DNA of 64,000 nucleotides from Capsicum annuum (taxonomy: Eukaryota; Streptophyta; Magnoliopsida; Solanales; Solanaceae), in contig NW_025892689.1 of the NCBI RefSeq assembly GCF_002878395.1, positions 222,282-286,281 on the forward strand. Reading direction: 5' to 3'. The notes below the pieces were generated by a model, which did not search any database, was not told where the DNA came from, and saw only the letters and a list, made by a program, of their open reading frames with translations. The position numbers and the translations under genes are program-made. Each line of letters begins with the position of its first letter. The first letter of the stretch is position 1. This document shows positions 32,915 to 45,015 of this stretch, in pieces.

Positions 32915-34247
32915 GTAGTGGTATAGTCATACGACTATAGGTTACAAACAATGTCCTTAGCCAACCTTTTTATGTAGAGAGATTCCCACGTACCCATAGA
33001 TTACATTACCAAGTTTACTTGGGGGAATCCCGTGTACCCCTCAAGTGTTTCATTACTATGTTTGCTTGGGGGAATCTCATGTACCCCACAAGATGTTCAT
33101 TACCAAGTTCACTTGAGGGATTCCCTTGTACCCTACAAGGAAGTTTAATTAAACATAACTATTCTAAACAATTTATGCCATTTAGGGTTCCATAACCAAA
33201 CCATATCATGCAATAGTTCCATTAAAAGTCCAATTATATAGAAAAAGTATTCGCATAGGCATTTTATTAAATATGTTGGGGCATAGTGTTTCTAAAACCA
33301 ATTTGAATTACCAATTAATCATTCCCATGCAACCAATTATCAAAACCACCATTAAAGCACGTAGAAATATAATTAAAACATGGGAAAACCATAACTAAGC
33401 ATTTCATACCAAAAACCCCCAACATATATTTGAAAATCCAAAACCATACAATAATCATACCATGAAAACATTGTACAAAACATGCCTTTAGTTGGAACTA
33501 ACAATGAGGGTGGAATACATGCGTTATATTATGAAGATGATAGAGAGAAATCACCCAAACAAGCCCTAAATTGCTCATCTAGATGAAACCCTATCCTTAT
33601 TTACCCAAGAGTCTTAGAGAGAATTAGAGAGAGTTTCTAAGTGTTTAAGATTAGAATAATAGGGTAAATGATGTCCCATTAGCATTATAAGTCGTGGGGC
33701 CTTAAGTGGGGAAATATCTAGATTACCCCCAACTTAATTGCTTAAAATTCTTATCAGATGGTACGACTCTTCCATACCAGTCGTACCCTCTAATATGAGT
33801 GGTACCCATCACTTGTACCCTAGGCCTCACCCTTGGACCCAACACTTTCCACCATATTAATTACCTAAACCAAGTCGTACCCAACTATACAACCAGTATC
33901 CCAAAATCATACCCTAATAGATAGAATAAAGGAGGTTTGATCACTATCTTCCATACGAGCCAGTGGTAAGACTCGTACCCTATATTATATCCAACTTAAG
34001 TTACTAAGTATTAAATTAATTAAAGAAAAATCCCAAACCATACGACCCTTCACTAACCATACGACTCATACCAGCCAAGTCGTACCCATTCCAGAAACCA
34101 ATCCAACCCACTAATCTTCACTAGTTAACATACGACCAAGTGATACCATCGTACCCCATAATACGATTGGTACCCATAAGTCGTATATAGCCCAAAATCT
34201 AAGAATCTAGGAAATTTTTCTAAAGGTTCCAAATCTAGGGTGTTTCA
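32915..34247 (-). repeat. LTR G, minus strand, family with GTCGTAC palindromes
   Basis: On the minus strand it would start TGAAACACCCTAGATTTGG at 34247, followed by a U3 full of GGGTACGAC and GTCGTATG motifs (34190-33720), then a CT-rich stretch (33650-33600 in plus coordinates, AGAGAGAATTAGAGAGAG) that looks like the start of R. A 47-bp tandem repeat lies near the other end. That end and any target duplication could not be fixed. No coding was seen, and no internal region is attached, so it may be a solo or truncated LTR. Confidence 0.5.
32981..33160. repeat. Tandem repeat, 44-47 bp, about 3.8 copies
   Basis: Units begin at 32981, 33025, 33072 and 33119 with GATTCCCACGTACCC, GAATCCCGTGTACCC, GAATCTCATGTACCCC and GATTCCCTTGTACCC. 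It lies in the probable U5 of LTR G. Confidence 0.85.
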
Positions 34248-35626
34248 CCTATGTATGATAATTATAGGCTTATATTCACTTATATGAAATTTGAGTATGT
34301 GGTTGATATTAGTTATATATGTAATAGCATGTAAGTGTTAAATACTTATATAGAGATATAATTGATGATTAGTGATAATTATTGATTAGATATAATTGCT
34401 TATTAGTGACAATAGAGGATTAGTGAAAATTGATGATTAGCGATGAATGTTGTTTAAGTGACTAATAATGATTAGTTGATAATCAAGGATTAGTTGGTGA
34501 ATGTAAATTATATAATAAATGGGTTTAGATGAGAAATAATGATTACCTAATGAATAGTGATTAGTAGCTATATGCTAAATAGTTATTAAATGATAATTAG
34601 AGGTTATATGATAACTTTTAGCCAAATAATTAGTATGAAGAGATGATTAACTAGTAAATGGTGACTAGGGTATATTGATGCAAAGATTGTTAAATGATGA
34701 TGATATTACAGAATGTGAGTACTTTGTCTAATATTGGGAGTTGTGATAATGTTGGTAAATGACATATGGATGATAATTGCGGAATAATGATCAAATAACG
34801 ATGAAAGTTGAATATTGAGTTGGATGATTGCTTTATTCTTCTCTTGAGTGTATTCTATGGTCATATGGGAGGATTTGAAAGTTCTTTATTTTTTTTGCAC
34901 CAATTGGCGTATGGAAGCCAATTTTATAGTTATGTTTGCTTGTGATGATGCTTTATGATGCGTATTATTTTGAATTGCTTATGTATGTTTGCATGATGAT
35001 ATTGGTATATGTTTATACCTTATATTATATTGTTAGTCCCATTTAATTGCTTATTATGTACAATGATGTTGGAGAGATTCAGGTTCATTTTTGTACCTTG
35101 ACTTATTTATTGTTATCTTGAATTTTATCATACTTATATCATGATTTAGCTTAGTCAGCCAATGATTCCTACTGAGTGCCTATTGTTTGGTACTCATACT
35201 GCACTTTTATACCTTTTTCATATAGATCTGGATACTAGTTACCGTCATTGATTCTTGTTTGTGCAGTGTTGATATCCATAGATAGGGTGAGCTATTGGAG
35301 TCTGAGTCACCTATTTTCTTATATATTTATATTTGGTCTTTTGTATCAAGACAAATGTGGTTGACTATTCCATACTTCTAAATAGTAATGATATTATTAG
35401 ATGTTTTTGTACTGGCTCTACCAAGTCATGGAATTTTTATCTTTTATTGACTATTTATTTTATCTAGAACCCTTGGTTTATTTATAACTTGTGTTTCTTG
35501 AATTTTTCCTATGTTGGGCATTTCTCTACTGAATTAACCCATTGTTTTAGCTCTGGATTATGGTTTGAATTACCTACTGGCAGGATTTAGTAGGTGTCGT
35601 CATGGCTCATTAATCAGGCCATGACA
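34248..35626 (+). repeat. LTR remnant H1, plus strand (U5 end at 35626)
   Basis: The right end (GTGTCGTCATGGCTCATTAATCAGGCC then ATGACA) and the stretch TTTGGTACTCATACTGCAC (about 35190) match LTR H2 (57500-57917) and, inverted, H3. These are the U5 parts of Tekay/Del-type LTRs. No PBS follows, so this is not an intact 5' LTR. At 34340-34800 there are many degenerate copies of GATGATTAGTGATAAT. No coding. The left border is uncertain. Confidence 0.55.
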
Positions 35627-36808
35627 TTATGATAATTATGAAGCTTGAAAAATATATATAATCTATAGTTATAAAAGACTAATGTAGTAAACGCAAAATA
35701 TATATGCATGAATTGGTTTTTGGGGCCATAACTATCAAGATATCAGATATAATGAAACTTTATACATTTGTTTACATAGACTATATAAGATAGGGAAACT
35801 TAGTCTACGTCAGGACATGCCCCGACCCTTAACTTCTATATAATACAAAAATACATATATAAAAATTTAGTAGAGCTCCATATCAATCTAGAACTCACTA
35901 ACAACAACCAACTGTTCCATGCTCCTACTATTGAGGTGTACTAGCCAAATTACCTATTCCTGCAATATGAAACAAATAATCCCTTGTGAGGGACATTGGT
36001 AAAAAAGAATCTAATGAATATGCAATGCATAAAATGACCATATGCAAATCAAGATCGCAAATTAAATTAGGTAGTAATATATTAATAAGGATTAAAAACC
36101 ACCATTGGTTGCATTTATTGGATCATGCACATTACATTATTTTCTTTACTCTTCTCTTCTTTATAAAATTCATAAGGCATGCAATATAATTGACTAGATG
36201 ATAAAAGGTAAAAGAGGATGACCCAGGATAGACATCTTAGCCGCTAGGATACTGTCCTCATAAAGGCACAAATCAAGATTGAACCATGCAAGGCTTTCGC
36301 CCCTAAGATTCCACCCATAAATACATGAATTGGATCTGCCCATGTAGGGCTTTCACCCTTGAGCTGCCACCCATATATAAATTTTGGTTTAATTGTTTCT
36401 TGAACTTTGAGATTGTTATTTTTATGGTCATAACATATTGATATTTGGACTATGTGACTAGTAGTATAGACATGTGAATTTATAGCATCCATGAAAACTT
36501 AATATCATTCAAATACAGGTATAAAGATTTGGAAGACCCTTCAAATAAGAAATTTCAAGACAAGCTCAATTTAGCTTCCATTAGTAATAAAAAAAGTGTT
36601 TTGTGATAGAAGAAGAGTTGGCCCATGAAGATATTTATTTCAAGTCTTTGATTTACTTGGAGGCCCAAATCAATTCCAAGTTGAAGTGGAATGAGGCCAA
36701 AATATGCACTAAAATAAATAAATACAAATCCAAATTTTAAGAGTTGCTTCTAATATTTCCATTTAATTTTTTGTTTTAATCTGTGATTCACCCTACACCT
36801 TAAAAGTA
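35627..36808. other. Unassigned repeat sequence
   Basis: No gene is seen. GGACATGCCCCGACCC (about 35813) and a duplicated block of about 60 bp (CATGCAAGGCTTTCGCCC at 36286 and CATGTAGGGCTTTCACCC at 36341, each followed by GCCACCC or TCCACCC and a TATAAAT-like run) suggest part of another LTR. The element cannot be named. Confidence 0.4.
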
Positions 36809-37114
36809 ATGAAAGTGGACAAGAGATTTTTAGTGCCATTAACTCTTAGAGGATACATGGATCATGTTTTGTCTTATGTGGTTCCCTTGTTCACATGCTA
36901 TGTCTTACTAGGAAGGCCTTGGTATCTCTATAGAAAAGCTTCATATGATCAAGAAAAGCATTGGTATTTCTTGGTGAAATATACTAGAAAAAAGATAGCC
37001 CTTATTTCTTTAACACCTATACAGATTAAAAAAGAGCATTTAAGGGTGAGAAGATCAATGGAGGTTTTTAAAAAGGAAAAAACAATTCAAGAGGGGAATA
37101 AAAATAAATTTTGA
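36809..37114 (+). pseudogene. Fragment K: chromovirus protease C-terminal part
   Basis: A 101-codon open frame. YVVPLFTCYVLLGRPWYLYR (residues 23-42) followed by KHWYFLVKYTRKKIALISLT matches the end of the gypsy aspartic protease and its link to RT, where chromoviruses read VVPM.ACH(L/V)LLGRPW and a KKITL.PL stretch. The Asp active site would lie upstream and is not seen; RT does not follow. The piece is thus an orphan fragment of about 300 bp, kept open. It could be mistaken for a host membrane protein because of the VLSYVVPLFTCYVLLG stretch, but the motif order fits protease. Neighbours: unassigned repeat on the left, AT-rich sequence on the right. Confidence 0.65.
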
Positions 37115-38013
37115 GGATTAACATTATTGAGAGTTATTTTGAACCTTTGAGGCAAATTACATTGGGAATAATCTTTCAGCCTAACTAGTTCATAGTTTAA
37201 GGTAGTAAAATAATTTTTTGATATCCTTGGTTTTTTTTTTGTATTCATAGAGGACGATTAATAATCATACTCATTGTTATCTTATGTTACTTACGAAGAG
37301 GTCAAGATTTATTTTCCAAACTTGATTAGTTTCTCAGGTACAAAAGTTTGGTTTATGTTGTTACTTGGATTCAAATCAGTATCTTAATATTCTTGTTTAT
37401 TTTTTTTAATTAGTTTCTTAGTTTTTCTTTTGCATTTATTTTAAGTTAATGCTCTAGTTCTTAGGATTCCCAACCACCGTGTTATCAAGTGCTATCAGCA
37501 TAGTTCTATTAAGATTTTTGTTCTTGAATCTTTGGAATATATTGAACAATAGAGCAGACAAATATAATAAAAGAAAAAAAAATTAGAAAAGAAAAAAAGT
37601 ATGGTAGCATGAACAATAATTTTTAAAAAAAGAAAAAAAAATCCTATTTGTTGCTCTCCATGGAACTTTCTTCATCTAATTGTTTCTACAAAGAAGGTTT
37701 TCATAGAACACAAGGGAGGGGATCCGAGATCTTTATCTTATTCTAAAATTCGTTCCTTTTTCCGAGTCTTATTTCAACTAAAGCTTATTCATTCTAGGTC
37801 TGTCTTTTCACATGACTTTTATTCCCTAAGATCCTTATTTTACTGCTAAGGACATAACATGAGTAGGGTTTAATTATAAATCCTAAAAGTATTTTTAAAA
37901 ATATTATTTGAGGGGGAAAAGGAAAATATAGGTTTCAGAAGCCTAAAATTAGATTTGATCTTATAAGTCCTCCAAGGGATCAAAGAGGGATTCTTGGAAA
38001 GTACATGGGAGAT
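37115..38013. other. AT-rich stretch without genes
   Basis: T-rich plus strand with poly-A and poly-T runs (37230, 37405, 37565-37640). No coding or known motif. GTACATGGGAGAT directly before 38014 is in the position of a polypurine tract or of flanking DNA of LTR I. Confidence 0.4.
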
Positions 38014-39885
38014 TGTAATGACCCTTCAGGTTATTTATTGAGTTTTTATGTTTTGTTGACATTTACATCTTTCATATATCTACCCTAAGTCATTTATGAC
38101 TTTCTGGGACTGAAAAATTTAATTATTGAACAATTTGTTTAGTTTTAATCATTTCCCTATTTTAGAGCTTTCGCTAATAAGAAAAGAGTGTCGGGCAAAA
38201 AAATTAGGTAAACATTCTTGGATGTCAATTCTAACAATCCTATTAGGTCTGGAATGTTGATTTTAGGCTAGTGGGACCCTTGATCCGGGTGCTGTCCAAA
38301 CTTATTTTGGGCTATTGGATGATTTTGGGTAAAATGAACCTTTGGGTGTGGTACTCACTTTTTATTGAAAGTACCTCAAATGAAAATTTTGATGGTTCTA
38401 TTGTGTCTATAATTCCATATTTTGTAGGGTATCATAGTTCATTTGAGGGATCAGTCAGAGTATTTGCAACTTTCCAAAGTTACTGGTGTTGATGCAGGCC
38501 AAAATCGGCCTTCACATTCGCATGGCCTTGGCCACGATTGTGAGGTTGAATGATTTTGACCTTTGTATTTGTAGTCTAGCCTTCGCGTTTTCAAATAGGA
38601 GGCCAACCTAACTTTCCCAACCTCTTACATTGTGATTGTGGTGGACTAACTGTGTTTACAATGGTTTGTCCCGGCCAGCTCCCGCATTAATGCCAGGAGT
38701 CCTGCAATCGTGCAGAAGGACCCATGGTAATATAAATAGTTGGTTCCATTTGTTTTAACTTATTTTTAATGTACAGACCTCCATTTTAGTTAATTGTGAG
38801 CTTGGAAATTTTAGGTGATTCAATATCTAGAGTTGATGTTCGATTTAATATCCATGTCTTTATACTCGTAAGTTTCTTCTTAATTCTATGAATTAATTCT
38901 TAAATTTACAATTATGATCGTGCTATTTTTAGTACTAATTTGAACTAATTTTTTTCTTATTTTTGGGGTAAATATTCATGAAAGAAGAGGGACTTTGTGA
39001 TAGTTTCAATTTTATGATTCCACAAGCAGGCCTCACATGAGATTTTTAGTTTGATTTCTAATTCAAAGATTATACATTCAATATGGGTATAAATATTCTC
39101 GAATTAACATGTAGAACCATATTTAGGTGGTCTGGCTGCGGTCGGAGGTTTTTCGAAAGGAAAAGGGCTCTAAAGTAGAGGATTATATGAGCTTTCAGCG
39201 GCATCTAAGAAAGTTAGGTTAACTATTTTTTAGATTGTACTTTATTATAGTATTAGTGTTGTATTATAATATCTATGGGTGTGTAACTATGCCCCAATTG
39301 TTATTTTGGCATTTATTAGATAAATTAGATGATATGGGGCTTTTTTGGGTAGAATTCAGCCCATTTTCCCCTTATTTTAGAATATGATTATTCCTTAGGA
39401 CTAGTATTGACTTACTTAGTGCCTTAAAGTGGGATTTAGAATACTTAGACTAGGTGGGTAGGTGCTTGCCTTAGGTTTGGGTCTTAGAGATTGGTAGTGG
39501 GCCCTATCGTCCCTTCTTTTAGATAGAACACCTAGAATAGTCCCTTATGGACCTAAATGGCCTTTTTCATTACCTTGGACTAACTTTTTATTTTAGGATG
39601 ACTTACACATGTCAGGAGCCCTATTTAGCCTTGTTACCTCAGGTAGGGAAGTATTTTTCCATAAATCAAAATCATTGGCTTTGGGATTTGGAATTGCTTA
39701 CGCTTTTATAAACATAACCATCTAGATTTAAAGTTATGATTGGCTGGAGATACATACACAAATTATTTCCACATTTTCCTATAATTTATCAGTTCCAATT
39801 CGAGTTGGAATCTGGTAGCTTTATTATTAGTTATCTGTTTTGGTTTGATTTTGGCATTTACTATTATGATATAATTCTCTAGTTC
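38014..39885 (+). repeat. Element I 5' LTR, left part
   Basis: It begins TGTAATGACCC, the usual Tekay/Del LTR start. U3 is richer in GC (38500-38720, with CACGATTGTGAGG and CCGCATTAATGCC). TATAAATA is at 38731-38738. It is cut at 39885 by element D and resumes at 46899; together about 2.25 kb. Confidence 0.7.
38731..38738 (+). promoter_or_regulatory. TATA box of LTR I
   Basis: TATAAATA 718 bp into the LTR, after the GC-richer U3 part and before a T-rich leader. Confidence 0.6.
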
Positions 39886-41736
39886 TATAACACCCACAGA
39901 CTATCCCCCCCCCCCCCCACGGATTCCATATGGTGCTTGGACTACAAGTAGCCCTATAGATAACCCATGGCATCTACTCAACCACAAAATAAAATTGAGT
40001 TAAGTAAGACATAGGTGAAAGATGTAAAATAGTAAGTCTAAAATAATTTGGAATAAACAATCCCAACTGTATTGGTATCTAAAAGAACATTTACTAACTC
40101 CAACAAGGCTCTAGCATACTAAGGTATCGCTACAACAAGCCCTAGCTGACTCAAAAACCACGAAGTCTAAAAAAACATAAATAAAGCTACTAAATAAGTC
40201 ATATTCTAGGCCCTTTGAACTTGAGGAATCACCAACTAATAGGGAGTAGACCAAGGTGATCGTAACTAATTGTGATGTTGACGATGAACACTAGGACCTA
40301 CATCATAATAGGATTTAGAGAACAAATAGCACATGGTCAGTACTTTTGAAATGTATTAAGTATATGGGAGTGCGTGCAATATGTAAAATGACATATCTCA
40401 TATAAATGAAAAATATACATGCCATTTGTGCACAGAATCACCCTATTTTATGAATTAAATTGAAAGCTGAGATGTCATAAAGCATAAAGTAGTACAACAT
40501 AATCTAGTTAAATCAGTGAGTCGTTACACTTAGTTTTCAAAAACAAAGTTTATGAGGGCGATTCTCTTAACTGACATACACTATATGAGCAATATAGAGC
40601 CCCACATATACCTTGTTGAAAGAACACAATATACCTTGCTAGAAATAAATCCATAATTTTGGCGTGATCACTCAGGCCCATTTGGGTAAGAAAATAATAT
40701 CAAATCTTGGCACAATGTAGTTTCTAAGACTAGGATACTCTAAAACCTTGCCCCTCGTTGCTAGATATTACTCCCAAAACCATACTACTGCTCATAATAT
40801 ATATGAAATTCACCATAAAGTAAGCATAAGGTTTTATAAGTCTAGAAACCAATTATGTCTTTATTTCTAATTCATGTCCATAAGTACGTATGTAAATTTC
40901 ATACTGAATCTAAGTTCCTAAGTCTTGAGTTTCTTATTAACCGAGTAAATCATGTTAAAATCATATACATTTACCATCTTATAGGATTTCATGCCAAGTA
41001 TGCTAAAATTCAACTCATCAAATCAATCATACGATTAAAACATAAGTACACCATGGATTCTTGTAATAGTATACAATTTAATTCATAGTAGAGCACAATA
41101 GTTTAAAATCATGTAAAGTTGGTATGAAACCTATTTATCAAATTCATGAAATCACTTATGAAAATGAAGTTCTTGGGCACAAGGAAGAAAGAAACCTTTG
41201 TTCAAACACCAGAAACCTAAAATTAGAGAAATTATTAGGGAAAATTTGACTCTTGGAGCTTGGAAATTTGAGAAAACTCTTTATCTTGTATTCTTGAGTT
41301 TTGGAAAAAAGAGATTTTTTGGGGGATTTAGGATGAGTTATTCTGATTAAAAATGGGTTTGGGGTAATACGTGTGGTGAAAGAATGAGCTTGCCCTTAAT
41401 TTTTGATGAGAAAAAGTTACAAATAGAGGGATATCGGCCATGCCATACCATCCAATACGTAGGATAGGCTATGTATCAGGAGTCCCAACATGAAGAGAGG
41501 GCCTATGCACCATTCCACCCATAGAGAAGCCCTTGTATTGGTGATTTTCAAAATGTTCCACATCACGGGGTCTAAAGCAGAAGTCCCCATGCGCGACGCT
41601 CGACTTTTTTCTTTGGTACGTGGAATCCTTTTCTGACCACAAACGTTTACCTTTATATAAGTCAAATAACCCCATTTATTACTTTAATAACATAGTGAAC
41701 CCCCAACTAGCATGCATAATATTCAATGATGTTACA
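39886..41736 (-). repeat. Element D 3' LTR (left in window), 1851 bp
   Basis: Matches 45016-46898. It has a run of 14 C at 39905-39918 where the other copy has a short CCCC. Next to it on the internal side, the minus strand gives a polypurine-like GGATCCTAAATTGGAGATAT-type block (41737-41760). Confidence 0.92.
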
Positions 41737-42120
41737 ATATCTCCAATTTAGGATCGTTCATCCTCGTAAATGAAAAGAGCTCCAATCCCATCACTGAGTT
41801 TAAAGAGATGAATTCATGATATTTAATTTCTAATTGATAGGTGTATAAGTAACTAAATGACATAAATTGAAAATAAATTCAAAAAAGAGACTGTTACCTC
41901 ATGATGGAGTAGAACTTGATTGGTATAGTTGAGGGTATTTTACCATCATGTCTACTTCTGACTCCCAGGTTTCTCCCTTAATTGACTAGTTCCTCCTTAA
42001 CACCTTTACCAAAGCAATTTCCTTGTTTCTCAACCTCTGAGGCTAATGATTATCTCAATTGGAACTTCCTCATAAGTTAAACTATCTTTCACCCCAATTC
42101 TCTCTATAAGAACTGCTAAG
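41737..42120 (-). pseudogene. pol: Element D pol: C-terminal (chromodomain-type) tail
   Basis: The minus strand from about 42110 to 41900 gives KDSLTYEEVPIEI, then RNKEIALVKVLRRN, then ETWESEVDM. This is the end of Tekay/Del pol, where (R/K)KLR(T/N)KEV..VKVLWRN and ATWE.E.DM mark the chromodomain-like tail that may guide insertion into heterochromatin. Stops interrupt it. The rest up to the LTR is non-coding. Confidence 0.7.
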
Positions 42121-43070
42121 GTTGGATCTCCAAACACTTCTTCAACATGAAAACATTGAAAATTGGGTGGATTGCTGCTAAATCTGTTGGAAGATCTATT
42201 TCATAAGCCATGTCTCCAATTCACTTCAATATTTCATAAGGACCAATGTACCAAGGATTGAATTTCCTTTTTTCCGCTAAACCTTATCACCTCTTTCATG
42301 GTTGATACCCTTAATCACCTACAACAAACTTTAGCTCCCTCCTCCATACATCTGCATATGAATTTTGATGGCTTTAAGTGATTCTCAATCCTACCAATAT
42401 CAATCTAACCTTCTCCATAAATTTGAGAATAGAATCTGGCCCAATCTAGGCAGCCTCACTAACCTCAAACCACTATATATGAGATCTACACATATGCCCA
42501 TACAAAGCATCAAATACAGCCATATGAATACTAGCATGATAACTATTATTATAAGCTAACTAAATTAGAGGCACGCGGTCACCCCAATTTCTTTTGAATT
42601 CAATCACATATGCTCTTAACATTATCTTCTAAAGTTTGAATAGTACACTTGGCTTGCCTATCTATCTGGTGGTGGAAAGCAGTTCTCAACTTCACCTTCA
42701 TACCAATAACCTTTTGAAATCAAGGATGTATAACTTCATATAGTCCTCCATATAACCTAAGGTTTTGACTGGCAAGAAGTGGGCCAACTTAGTCACTCGA
42801 TCTATAATGACCTAAATTGAATCATGCTAATGTTTAGTAAGAGAAAGTCCCGTAACAAAATCCATATCAATAATTTTCCACTTACAAGTAGGGATGTCGA
42901 TATCTTGAAGCGTACATCCAAGTCTTTGATGCTCAACTTTAACTAGCTGACATTTGGGACATCTAGCCACAAAGTCTACTATGACTCTTTTCATGCCATT
43001 CTAGCAGTAGACTTCCCACAAATTTTGGTACATCCTTGTGGAACATGGATGAATTGAATACTTAGAACTA
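42121..43070 (-). pseudogene. pol: Element D pol: integrase core and tail, with deletion
   Basis: On the minus strand, the zinc-binding end (MKR...DF...CPKCQ-like, about 42985) is followed by QRLGCTLQDIDIPTCKWK and MDFVTGLSL (about 42860, first Asp), then an IIDRVTKLAHFLPVKTLGYM block (about 42800-42740). Sequence then passes to RAYVIEFKRNWGDRVPLI and NNSYHASIHMAVFDALYG (42640-42480). Between the two blocks the second catalytic Asp and most of the HPQTDGQ.E region are absent or unrecognisable, so a piece was lost. Several stops. Confidence 0.75.
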
Positions 43071-43960
43071 TGAGCCTCTACTAATATCCTACTCTCAATC
43101 CATCAATATTTTTAAGACACAAATGACTCTAATAGATAACAACACCATCTCCCTCTTAAGAGAAAATCTCAACCTTTTCTTAGAGACTACACCCATAAAC
43201 TGACTTAGAAGAGGGTCATCATGTTGTTTTTTCACCTTCACCACAAAAGGTGATTTTGAACCATTTTGTACTGTGAAACCCCCACTATCTGTATCAAGCA
43301 AATGAAATTTTAAATAAATTAATCTATGCATCTCTTTATCCAAGTCCTTTTCTCATCACAAACATGGGCTATGCTTGCTATAAATAATCTACTCGGAACA
43401 TCTACCACCATATTTTCTTTAGCCGGATGCTAGAGCATATTCATGTCATAATATTTAAATAGTTATAAGCATATAATATGGTGGAGTTTTGAATCATTCC
43501 AATTAAACAAAAATTAGATACTTTTATGATCAGCGAACACATAAACATGCACTCCATACAAGTAATATTTCTAATTTTCTAGGGTGAAGACTATCGCTAC
43601 CAACTCTAAGTCACAAGTGACATAATTCTTCTCGTGATCCTTGATCCATCAGGAGTCATAAGCTATTAATCTCCAATTTTGCATTAAAAACACCCAAAAC
43701 CAACCTTAGTGGCATCATAACATACCATAAACCTCTTTTACCCGATCGGTAAAGCTAATAGCAGGGCTGAAGTCAGCTTATCCTTTAACTCCTGAAAAAT
43801 ATTTCTCATACATATCTGTGTATTCAAACTTTACCATCTTCTATGCCAACTTAGTCAATGGTCCAACTATTGAAGCAAAACCCTCAAAAGATCTCCTATA
43901 ATATCTGACTAAACCCAGGAAGCTCCTATTGTCAGATAGAGTAATAAGCCTAGTCCAACA
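43071..43960 (-). pseudogene. pol: Element D pol: RNase H and link to integrase
   Basis: The minus strand 43343-43095 is open (82 codons; DSGGFTVQNGSKSPFVVKVK) and matches the RNase H-integrase link of Tekay elements. Upstream: HPAKENMVVDVPSRL (about 43440, compare HPGKANVVADALSRL), a decayed RNase H core, and RYYRRSFEGFASIVGPLTKL (about 43900-43840). Reading begins at SDNRSFLGLV near 43935. Confidence 0.75.
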
Positions 43961-44720
43961 ACTTGTTATGTCTTTTTTCTAAGGACCTACATGAATACCT
44001 TCACCCAAAATCACTAGTCTTTATGAAACCCTTATATGGGATGCCCTTAAGTTATTTCTTCAAATCCTTAAGCTTTGTTGAAGATATTTTTTTAGCAAGG
44101 ATGGAGATAGGCTGGGTACCAGAAAGAAGGTCAATCTCAAATTTCATTTCCCCATCGAGAGAAATTCTATGTAGATCCTCTAGAAAGACTTTAAGAAACT
44201 CATTGACAGCATGAACTGACAAGAGATTTGTGGTCTCAAACTTTGTATGCTTAACACAAACTAGGTGCTAGCACACCCTTTGAAGATTAGTTTTTGGTCT
44301 TTAAGGTAGGTTATCAACCGACCTTTAGGTCCTATTGGACTAGTTTTCTACTCGAGCACTGACTCATTAGGAAACTAGAATTTCACAACTTGACTTTGAC
44401 AATTAACTAAGGCATAGCAGGAATATATCCAATCCATACCAAGAATGACATCAAAATCTATCATATCTAGTTCTATTAAATCTGCTGAAGTGATCTATTA
44501 AATGACTGCAATAGGGCACTTTCTATAAATTTATCTAGTAATAACTGACTCTTCAATAGGAGTGGAAACTGAAAAAGGCTCAAAAAGACTTTTAGGACGA
44601 ACACCAAAATTCACAGCAATAAGTGGGGTCACAAAGGAAAGATTTTATCCTAGATCCAACAATACATAAACATTAATATGGAAGACACCAAGCATACTAT
44701 GAACTTAAAGTGTGGGAAAT
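43961..44720 (-). pseudogene. pol: Element D pol: protease and first part of RT
   Basis: On the minus strand the protease starts near 44680 (VYVLLDLG, active site Asp), continues with VTPLIAVNFGVRPKSLFEPF, and ends with DMIDFDVILGMDWI (44468-44427), a hallmark of Tekay/Del elements. After the linker (LEDLHRISLDGEMKFEIDL, 44190-44130) come the first RT residues (GTQPISI ... LKDLKK ... LKGIPYKGFIK). At about 43975 the reading jumps to the RNase H entry, so the palm with the YVDD box is gone. Stops and frame changes are frequent. Confidence 0.8.
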
Positions 44721-45015
44721 ATTTTCAATCAAAGGGTCCGCAGATGGTAGTGATGAGGCTGGATAGTTCCCATTTCTATGAACTTAAACTTTGCATGGAG
44801 GCATTATCTGTCATACAAAAAGCATAAGTTAGGAGATATATTAAGTTAAAATATAAAGCACAATAAAGAGTATGGAGAATGGAAGGTTCGTTATAATGTC
44901 CCATAACCTCTTACTCATAAGCATGGTGTGCTTCATACCTTTGAGCAAGACTTTACATAACACGACTTGTTAGACTTCCTAGAAATCTTTAAACTTTTGT
45001 ATTTGATACCTATTT
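44721..45015 (-). other. Element D leader and decayed PBS
   Basis: Between protease and the 5' LTR there is only about 300 bp, so gag is deleted. TATTTGATACC at 45000-45010 is a decayed complement of the tRNA-iMet PBS (TGGTATCAGAGC on the minus strand), five bases from the LTR. Confidence 0.65.

Noticed and set aside
36809..37114. Host membrane protein
   Set aside because: The hydrophobic part is the VVP...LLGRPW motif of a gypsy protease.
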